NCBI GenBank assembly: GCA_964599915.1
Contig: CAZRHR010000071.1
Span: 1 to 13,309, forward strand
DNA from: CAZRHR01 sp964599915
Lineage (GTDB): Bacteria > Bacteroidota > Bacteroidia > CAIKAF01
Length of the DNA: 13,309 nt
Direction of reading: 5' to 3'
Part shown: piece after piece, positions 8,801-13,309 of the stretch
Layout: the number at the start of each line of letters is the position of its first letter
Position numbering within the stretch: position 1 is the first letter of the stretch
Program-made: the position numbers and the translations under genes
The notes under the pieces: generated by a model
Told to the model about the DNA's origin: nothing
Databases searched by the model: none
The model's input: only the letters and a program-made list of their open reading frames with translations

Positions 8801-10352
8801 TGTGGCTCCTGTAGCACGTTTTGTCTTAAAAACCAAAACCATTTATTGCGAAGGGGTCGAATATGTGGATGTAGCTGATTCCCGTATTTTTCCTTCCGAC
8901 GGAAAACTCAACATCCAGCGCAATGCCAAAATTGATCCTATTTCCAATGCTACCGTTTGGGTAAACCGCGATAAAAAACTGCATGTGTTGGATAAGGGAG
9001 AAATCACCATTGTTTCCAGGCATATTTATCGAGGAAACGCTCAATACACTTACGTGGATGAAGTAGGAAAAGCCCAGCGAATTTTCTTCAACACCATTGA
9101 AGTGGAAGATAAAACGGATGTGACCTTGGGTAAAGGTGTGATCGAGCAGGTTTCTGACTTTACCATGAGTCCACAGTTTGGATTTAAAGGAAGTTTAAGT
9201 CTTCGTGGAGATAAAGAATTCTTAGATTTTGATGGATTTGCGCGTATTGTGCACCCATGCAGCAGCATGAAAAATGATTGGGTGAGGTTTACCACAGAAA
9301 TCAACCCCAATAACATTATGATTCCCATTTTAGCGGAGCCATTGAACGACCAGCAACAGAAAATGTACAATGGTTTCCTGTTTGCGTCTGACTCTACGGG
9401 ACTCTATCCAGCCATATTTTCGCCCAAAAAACGGCACACCGATTATGAAGTCATGAAAGCCGCAGGCTTCCTGACTTATGACCGGAAAAATCAGGAATTC
9501 CGCATTTCCAGAAAAGAAAAATTGGAGGACAGGACCTTGCCCGGCCCCTATTTATCTTTCAATACCCAAAACTGTACTTCCTATGCCGAAGGACGCATGG
9601 ATTTGGGCTCTAAGATGGGTCAGGTTGAGCTGAAAGCTGCAGGAAACATACGTTATTATCCGGAAGCCGATTCCACCCGGATGAACCTGATGATGACCAT
9701 TCACTTTCCGTTTCCCGAGCCCATGCTCAAATATTTGAATGAGCGGATAAACAGTCTTGGAGGCATGGGTGCCAACCTAAAAGATGAAGAGGTGCGCAAA
9801 GGAATGTCCGATTTATTAGACTCTTCCCGCGCAGAAGAAGTGTTTGGCCGGTTAACGCCGGAAGGCAAATTCCGTCGTATGCCCAAAGAATTCGACCGCA
9901 CCTTTGTGTTTACCGGCATGGAACTGTTGTGGTCTAAAAAGTACCGTACCATGATGTTTGAAGGCGCAGTTGGTCTGCCCTTATTCAACGGAAGCTACAG
10001 TTTTAAAACGGTGAATCTATTGTTTGATTTGAACCGTAAAGCCTCCGGAGATATCTTCACCCTTATCCTTGAAATCAGTGAGGATGAATGGTATTTTTTC
10101 CAATACAGGGGAAACATCCTTACCGTTTTTTCCAACAAGAAGGAGTTTAACGACATGTTGGTGGCCATAGACCAGAAAAATAGGGTATTTAGCGCCAAAG
10201 GATTTCCTAATTTAACCTTGGCTTTAGGAAGTTTGCGTCGCGTTGACCGATTCAAAGCCCAGTTTAACCGCGCCATGACCGAAGGAACGACTCCCGTAGA
10301 AACGCCTGAAGTGGTGCCCACGCCACCGGTAGAAACCCCTCCAAAAGAATAA
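5844..10352 (+). CDS. Large exported beta-rich protein with internal repeats, function unknown
   Basis: A 1502-residue protein that I do not recognise beyond an impression of a Bacteroidota-specific family. The start is the ATG at 5844, overlapping the prmA stop, because it opens a signal peptide (MRIFLIISLLLSNLFQPQWSQSA); an upstream in-frame ATG at 5733 lies inside prmA and adds 37 unsuitable residues. Residues about 30-145 are helical. Most of the rest is alternating hydrophobic/polar, strand-like sequence, loosely recalling OstA/LptA-type repeats. Repeats: 756-790 resembles 850-887, and 546-579 resembles 1000-1031. Residues 448-514 look helical and winged-helix-like. About 1395-1475 forms a separate C-terminal domain with DEWYFFQYRG, followed by a proline-rich tail. 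No lipobox, T9SS sorting domain or membrane helix beyond the signal peptide is seen, so it is probably periplasmic or bound at the outer membrane. The plsY start lies 1 nt after its stop, which hints at an envelope role; this is inference. Confidence 0.85.
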   Translation: MRIFLIISLLLSNLFQPQWSQSAALPTEPEAFFKALPDLISDGTDGRETKDYLKVFEKTWIDPNFAYIRTELMRFAGDMQKKRMRIAHFKAFVHACDNFYNFSKRDQATFTTWMQSLDVVMKKKTINGFLGYLQFSEAFFQTGELYKTGGHEWRVDNNQYIIKVEQNEVKFHFSNVNLTLRSKYDSSTVHNTRLTYNPLEEHLFFEGGQMYYDRLKLPREKVFAHIQTVSTTARRNNFTADSVMFTHTDFFKEPLMGRLEDKLTVTGEDRDSRFPKFDSYNKRFKIKDISPGINYEGGFSFHGNRFLAKGDSVQPATMTFMRKDEPFIIISAANFSITEDRITGSPVSVVLRINKEDSMFHPHTEFKFLKKEKEFSLLRIGDGLAETPFFNTYHRIDMYFEAMYWKIEEEQIRFAMARGSAASKASFRSGNFFSAVDDERYRGLDQVHPVTQIFNFLAKNGHPKHFTVLELAKFMRTDVMQIRMMLLNFSIAGMFSMEANSGKVNVTDRFYTYYFARAGLKDYDVIEFSSQINTENALLSLLDWRLDLKGVSRITLSDSQSVAIYPTNQELSLKKNRDFEFHGMIEAGKFAFYGKNFFFNYGLFKIDLKDVDSVKIAVESFKPNERGERPIRFVKTVIEGVKGELLIDDPGNKSGVKGLSQYPRLISDSASYTYYDRPQIEQGVYKRDDVYFRINPFTLDSLDNFRTDQIRLPGTFVSGIFPDLEEGLRIMEDYSLGFKKVAPEGGLDAYGGKGKFMDTLTLSHNGIRGQGTLNYLTSSVESDDFKFYPDSMNTQARRYGVQKTKSGSIETPDLKARDVSVHWEPHNDFMQVSETTQPMDMYEGQVQMKGKVTLTPEGLTGDGMMDFGNAEMVSTQFKYRSIDFHTDTTTFALRDVYENNDTSQVAFSTANVKADVSFEGRNGKFKSNSDESFVDFPMNSFKAYMDELEWFMDNNEVDMNTNRVDRLGLKGALFVSTDKRLDSLAFVAPVARFVLKTKTIYCEGVEYVDVADSRIFPSDGKLNIQRNAKIDPISNATVWVNRDKKLHVLDKGEITIVSRHIYRGNAQYTYVDEVGKAQRIFFNTIEVEDKTDVTLGKGVIEQVSDFTMSPQFGFKGSLSLRGDKEFLDFDGFARIVHPCSSMKNDWVRFTTEINPNNIMIPILAEPLNDQQQKMYNGFLFASDSTGLYPAIFSPKKRHTDYEVMKAAGFLTYDRKNQEFRISRKEKLEDRTLPGPYLSFNTQNCTSYAEGRMDLGSKMGQVELKAAGNIRYYPEADSTRMNLMMTIHFPFPEPMLKYLNERINSLGGMGANLKDEEVRKGMSDLLDSSRAEEVFGRLTPEGKFRRMPKEFDRTFVFTGMELLWSKKYRTMMFEGAVGLPLFNGSYSFKTVNLLFDLNRKASGDIFTLILEISEDEWYFFQYRGNILTVFSNKKEFNDMLVAIDQKNRVFSAKGFPNLTLALGSLRRVDRFKAQFNRAMTEGTTPVETPEVVPTPPVETPPKE

Positions 10353-10353
10353 G

Positions 10354-10968
10354 ATGATGCAAGGATTTGTTTGGATGCTATGGGCTTATGCCATAGGAAG
10401 TATTCCGTCTGCCGTTTGGGTAAGTAAATTGTGGTTTGGAACCGATGTGCGTCAACATGGAAGCGGAAATGCCGGCGCTACGAACATGGTTCGAAATTTT
10501 GGGTGGAAGGCTGGTCTTGGGGTGTTGTTGATGGACATCCTTAAAGGATTTTTGGCCGTTCAAGTTCCCATTTGGTATTTTTCTAAAACGCCTCTTCCCT
10601 TTTGGCTTTCACTTTTGTGGGCAGTAGGTGCGGCATTAGGTCATATTTGGCCCATTTGGGCTGGATTTAAAGGCGGAAAAGCCGTGGCCACCCTATTGGG
10701 CGCCATGCTGGCCCTTGCGCCGATGTGGGCAGGAATTGCAGTCCTTTGTTTTGTGATTTTATTGTGGCTCACCAAGTATGTAAGTTTGTCTGCCATGGTA
10801 TCCGGAGGCGTTTTTTCCTTGGGCTTATTAGTGGAAAAAGGAGTGGAAAATCCTGAAAATTACGTGGTTTTAGGGTTGCCCTTACTTCTGATGTACACCC
10901 ACCGATCCAACATCCAAAGGCTGCTAAAGGGAAATGAAAATACATTCACCCTAAAAAGAAAAACATAA
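10354..10968 (+). CDS. plsY: Acyl-phosphate:glycerol-3-phosphate acyltransferase PlsY
   Basis: Inner-membrane enzyme that transfers an acyl group from acyl phosphate to the sn-1 position of glycerol 3-phosphate, making lysophosphatidic acid, the first step of phospholipid synthesis in the PlsX/PlsY pathway. The 204 residues are typical. The three conserved cytoplasmic motifs are present: GSIPSAVWVSK with HGSGNAGATN (15-44), GHIWPIWAGFKGGKAVAT (96-113) and HRSNIQRLLKGNE (183-195). About five hydrophobic segments lie between and around them, for example 5-25, 52-75, 82-100, 112-140 and 148-180. The first of two adjacent ATGs at 10354 is 1 nt after the stop of the large exported protein; the second ATG at 10357 is an equally possible start. 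It is the last gene of the operon, and no terminator is obvious behind it. Confidence 0.97.
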   Translation: MMQGFVWMLWAYAIGSIPSAVWVSKLWFGTDVRQHGSGNAGATNMVRNFGWKAGLGVLLMDILKGFLAVQVPIWYFSKTPLPFWLSLLWAVGAALGHIWPIWAGFKGGKAVATLLGAMLALAPMWAGIAVLCFVILLWLTKYVSLSAMVSGGVFSLGLLVEKGVENPENYVVLGLPLLLMYTHRSNIQRLLKGNENTFTLKRKT

Positions 10969-10982
10969 AAAGGTAGGAAAAA

Positions 10983-11014
10983 TTTGTTGGTTTCTCGATT
11001 TATGTTTTTATTTG
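10983..11014 (+). promoter_or_regulatory. Candidate promoter of the small lipoprotein gene
   Basis: TTTG at 10983-10986 followed after 20 nt by TTTATTTG at 11007-11014, one mismatch from TAnnTTTG. Transcription would begin roughly 25 nt before the ATG at 11044. The leader contains a near-repeat, CTTTAACAAA then CTTTTAACAA, at 11021-11040. An independent promoter would fit the lipoprotein's high-expression codon use. Confidence 0.45.
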
Positions 11015-11043
11015 CATCGACTTTAACAAACTTTTAACAAGCT

Positions 11044-11478
11044 ATGAAAAAAGTAATTCTTGGCGTATTCGCCATCGGCCTTTTGGCTGCCTGCGGAGGT
11101 GAAACTCCTGATTCAGTTGCTACTGCTTACCTTACTGCTCTTAAAGACAAGAAGTGGGAAGAAGCTAAAGCCCTTGGTACTGACCGTACAAAGAGCTATG
11201 TAGGCACTTTCGAAAGCCTTCCTAACATGGAAAGCGGCATCACCGAAGTAAAAGACGTGAAGTGTGAAACTTCTTCTGATACTTCTGCTACTTGCTCTTT
11301 CTGCTGCTCTAACGATGGCAAGACTTCTTTGAGCCTTGTTAAGCGTAACGGCAAATGGTTAGTAGACGACGGTAAGCAAATGCCAGAAATGGGTGAAGAG
11401 CCTATGATGGAAGAAATGGAAGGTGATTCCACTGCTGCTGAAGTAACTACTGAAGAAGCTCCTGTAGCTGCTGAATAA
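11044..11478 (+). CDS. Small acidic lipoprotein, DUF4878-like, probably highly expressed
   Basis: A 144-residue protein with a lipoprotein signal ending in LLAAC, lipidated cysteine C17, followed by GGE. The mature part resembles small NTF2-like lipoproteins (DUF4878 type): PDSVATAYLTALKDKKWEEAK near the N-terminus and a closing strand pair LSLVKRNGKWLVDD. The function of that family is unknown. After residue 110 comes an acidic, methionine- and alanine-rich tail that is probably disordered. Four further cysteines lie at 74, 84, 87 and 88 (CSFCC). Codon use is unlike its neighbours: 11 of 14 alanines are GCT, 12 of 14 threonines ACT and 4 of 5 prolines CCT, whereas the flanking genes use GCC and ACC freely. 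That is the pattern of a strongly expressed gene rather than of recent transfer, since base composition otherwise fits. The next gene begins 17 nt downstream and is probably co-transcribed. Confidence 0.82.
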   Translation: MKKVILGVFAIGLLAACGGETPDSVATAYLTALKDKKWEEAKALGTDRTKSYVGTFESLPNMESGITEVKDVKCETSSDTSATCSFCCSNDGKTSLSLVKRNGKWLVDDGKQMPEMGEEPMMEEMEGDSTAAEVTTEEAPVAAE

Positions 11479-11495
11479 TCAGTATCTTAAAAAAA

Positions 11496-12221
11496 ATGAA
11501 AAGGGTTAAGTTCCTCCTAGGAATCTTGACCCTTTTCCTTTTTATCGGAGGCTATTATATCTTTCGGGTCTATGAATCAGGCGTTGAGGCACCTGAATTA
11601 AAAGCCAACCCAAAGTATATCCTCACGGAAGAGGAAAAGGGATTGTTACAAGAAGGAGACATCATCATGCGCCATGGAGAAGGTTTGGTCTCCAGCATGA
11701 TTGCACACATTAACAAAGGAGCCCCTTATCGGCTGTCCCATTGTGCCTTTTTGACCAAAGGCAAGAAAGATTGGGTGGTAATTCATGCCGTGTCTGGGTC
11801 GCTTGGCGCCACCGATGGCATGCAGACCGCCTCATTGGACCGTTTTACAAAAGAAAGCATCGATTCTTCTATTGTCGTTATTCGTTATAAAGGAGATTCC
11901 ATCACCAGGCAACGCTTTATTGATCAAGCAAAGGTGTATCTGGAAAGAAAAATCCCTTTCGACAATGAATTCACCCTAGCAGATACCAGCACTTTTTTCT
12001 GCTCAGAATTAATTCATCAGGTCTTTTTGAATGTACTGCAAGAAGATATTTTTGCCTCTCGACTCACCACTGACCATCCGAATTATATTCACTTTGATCA
12101 GTTTTTAGACCCACGATATTTTGAACTTATTTTGAATCACCAGGGAGATAAAGTGGCACCCTATATGCGTGCCGACAAAGAGATGAAAACAGACACGCTT
12201 CAAGCTACCTATAGACCATAA
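11496..12221 (+). CDS. YiiX/YebB-like NlpC/P60-superfamily cysteine hydrolase, membrane-anchored
   Basis: A 241-residue protein that fits the permuted NlpC/P60 (papain-like) group containing YiiX and YebB. It begins with a hydrophobic segment at about 6-24 (KFLLGILTLFLFIGGYYIF) lacking a clear signal-peptidase site, so it is probably anchored in the inner membrane with its catalytic part in the periplasm. Motifs: LLQEGDIIMRHG (50-61) with the family's GDI turn; LSHCAF with H82 as the likely catalytic histidine; HAVSG (97-101); PFDNEF (154-159); and TFFCSELIHQVF with C169 as the likely nucleophile and E171 beside it. In this circularly permuted group the histidine comes before the cysteine, as here. 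Substrates are uncertain; peptide or acyl-amide/ester bonds have been proposed for relatives. It lies 17 nt after the lipoprotein gene and is followed by a strong terminator, so the two form a short operon. The family call is good; the substrate is unknown. Confidence 0.85.
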   Translation: MKRVKFLLGILTLFLFIGGYYIFRVYESGVEAPELKANPKYILTEEEKGLLQEGDIIMRHGEGLVSSMIAHINKGAPYRLSHCAFLTKGKKDWVVIHAVSGSLGATDGMQTASLDRFTKESIDSSIVVIRYKGDSITRQRFIDQAKVYLERKIPFDNEFTLADTSTFFCSELIHQVFLNVLQEDIFASRLTTDHPNYIHFDQFLDPRYFELILNHQGDKVAPYMRADKEMKTDTLQATYRP

Positions 12222-12246
12222 AGACATTCAAAACTAGGGTAAACCT

Positions 12247-12278
12247 GCCCGAAGACTTGGGTCTTCGGGCTTTTTTTT
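12247..12278 (+). terminator. Strong intrinsic terminator after the lipoprotein-hydrolase unit
   Basis: Perfect 10-bp stem GCCCGAAGAC (12247-12256) and GTCTTCGGGC (12261-12270), loop TTGG, followed immediately by eight T residues (12271-12278). It starts 25 nt after the stop of the cysteine hydrolase gene. Confidence 0.95.
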
Positions 12279-12291
12279 GCATTTTCGCCCA

Positions 12292-13309
12292 GTGAAAAGG
12301 CTTTTTCTTTTTTGGACGCACTTATGCCTAGTTAGCAGTTTATATGCACAAGGCGTTGAAAAACATCCTGATTATATAAGGGGGAATGCGGCCTTAACAG
12401 AGGGCCAATGTCAAACAGCGGCCTTTGCTTTTGAACAAGCCCTTGTACAATTTCCGGATGCCCCGAAGCTTTGGTATAACCTTGGAACCGCCTATTATCG
12501 GTTAAAAAATTATAGGCAAGCCTTACAAGCCTTTCAAAAGGTGATTCAGCTGGATTCCATTTTCCCGCGTGCACACTTAAATACAGGTCTTTGCCTAGTT
12601 CAAACCGGGGAGTTAGAAAATGCGAAAAAGCATTTCCATATGTCCATGCGATTTGGTCCGGCTACCTTTGAAAGTCTTTATTTTCTTGGCGCATTAGCCC
12701 TGCAATCTGATGAAGTGGATTCGGCTTTTCATTATTACACCTTATGTCTAGAACAATGGCCGGCTTTTGGACCGGCATTGCATGACAAAGGATGGATTCT
12801 TTGGCAGCGTGGCGACATCAACGGTGCCCAACAATTGGTCAATAAGGCATTACAAATTCAATCGGATCATCCCATTTATCTGACTACGTTTGCACAAATC
12901 TTGAGGGCCAAATTTCAAGGTGAACAAGCCCTTCAAATCCTCAAGCCTTTTGCAGAGCAATGGGAAACCCACCCAACGTTTCAAATGGTGCTTGGAAGTC
13001 TTGCCTTTGAACGTGGAGACATTGAATTAGCCATCGGTTGTTTTACACGGGTAGATTCACTTTTACCCAATCAACCTGAAGTACTATTGAACCTTGCTTC
13101 CGCCCATATTGCCTTAGGAAATGACCTTGAAGCCCTTAAAATTTTAGGCGAATTGGAAAAGAAGAAGCCGGATTGGGGACCCGCCGCCTTGAATATGGGC
13201 ATTGTATATGAGAATCTTTTTCAATTAGACAAAGCCTGTCGCCAATGGGAAATTGCCCAAAAACAAGGCATTCAAAAAGCAAACCGATACTTAAAAGAAA
13301 GATGCGAAG
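12292..13309 (+). CDS. Exported TPR-repeat protein (3' end cut by window)
   Basis: An open frame of 339 codons running off the right edge. The chosen start is the GTG at 12292 because it gives a good signal peptide, MKRLFLFWTHLCLVSSLYA then Q20; the first in-frame ATG comes only at residue 117 and would remove it. From about residue 24 the protein is a chain of roughly eight to nine 34-residue tetratricopeptide repeats. Clear units are 58-91 (LWYNLGTAYYRLKNYRQALQ), 92-125, 228-261 (LGSLAFERGDIELAIGCF) and 263-296 (LLNLASAHIALGNDLEAL). Such proteins act as periplasmic or outer-membrane protein-protein scaffolds; the partner cannot be inferred. The frame is directly behind the terminator T-run with a 13-nt gap and no Shine-Dalgarno sequence. 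A TTG at 12277 is a less likely alternative start. Confidence 0.85.
   Translation, partial: MKRLFLFWTHLCLVSSLYAQGVEKHPDYIRGNAALTEGQCQTAAFAFEQALVQFPDAPKLWYNLGTAYYRLKNYRQALQAFQKVIQLDSIFPRAHLNTGLCLVQTGELENAKKHFHMSMRFGPATFESLYFLGALALQSDEVDSAFHYYTLCLEQWPAFGPALHDKGWILWQRGDINGAQQLVNKALQIQSDHPIYLTTFAQILRAKFQGEQALQILKPFAEQWETHPTFQMVLGSLAFERGDIELAIGCFTRVDSLLPNQPEVLLNLASAHIALGNDLEALKILGELEKKKPDWGPAALNMGIVYENLFQLDKACRQWEIAQKQGIQKANRYLKERCE

Noticed and set aside
8246..8842. A 198-codon minus-strand open frame
   Set aside because: It is the antisense shadow of the large exported protein gene, serine/threonine-rich and without recognisable motifs.
11021..11040. CTTTAACAAA/CTTTTAACAA near-repeat as a regulatory repeat
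   Set aside because: Only two imperfect copies in AT-rich leader sequence; this can occur by chance.
1..13309. Defence system, mobile element, CRISPR array or RNA gene
   Set aside because: No integrase or transposase, no repeat-spacer pattern, no tRNA-like or rRNA-like sequence; the genes are core metabolism and envelope functions.

Overview
The window reads as ordinary chromosomal DNA from a member of the Bacteroidota, most likely Flavobacteriia-like. Supporting signs are a type IX secretion (T9SS) cargo protein with a gliding-motility-type C-terminal domain, a fused alpha/beta 2-oxoacid dehydrogenase E1 of the Bacteroidota kind, promoter-like TAnnTTTG elements at the -7 position, and almost no Shine-Dalgarno sequences. 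The genus cannot be given from the sequence alone. No mobile element, CRISPR array, tRNA or rRNA was seen, and no gene-free stretch exceeds about 150 bases.

Layout. Positions 1-1719 (minus strand) hold the N-terminal 360 codons of a fused 2-oxoacid dehydrogenase E1 and, upstream of it, a small dihydrofolate-reductase-fold protein. Divergent from these, 1869-4172 (plus) encodes a secreted, cysteine-rich surface protein with a T9SS type B sorting domain. Then 4279-10968 is a tight four-gene plus-strand operon: tpiA (glycolysis), prmA (ribosomal protein L11 methylation), a 1502-residue exported protein that I do not recognise, and plsY (first acylation in phospholipid synthesis). The genes are separated by 3 nt, by an ATGA overlap and by 1 nt, so they are almost certainly co-transcribed from the promoter at 4239-4268.

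Next come a small lipoprotein with strongly biased codons and its own candidate promoter, a membrane-anchored YiiX/YebB-like cysteine hydrolase, and a textbook intrinsic terminator at 12247-12278. A secreted TPR protein starts with GTG 13 nt after the terminator T-run and continues past the right edge.

The most interesting item is the 1502-residue exported protein. It is beta-rich, contains at least two kinds of internal repeat that suggest a duplicated architecture, carries a helical winged-helix-like segment in its first half, and is translationally coupled between a translation-modification gene and a phospholipid-synthesis gene. The other genes match known families, although the surface protein has an unusual cysteine-rich middle and the small lipoprotein an unusual cysteine cluster.
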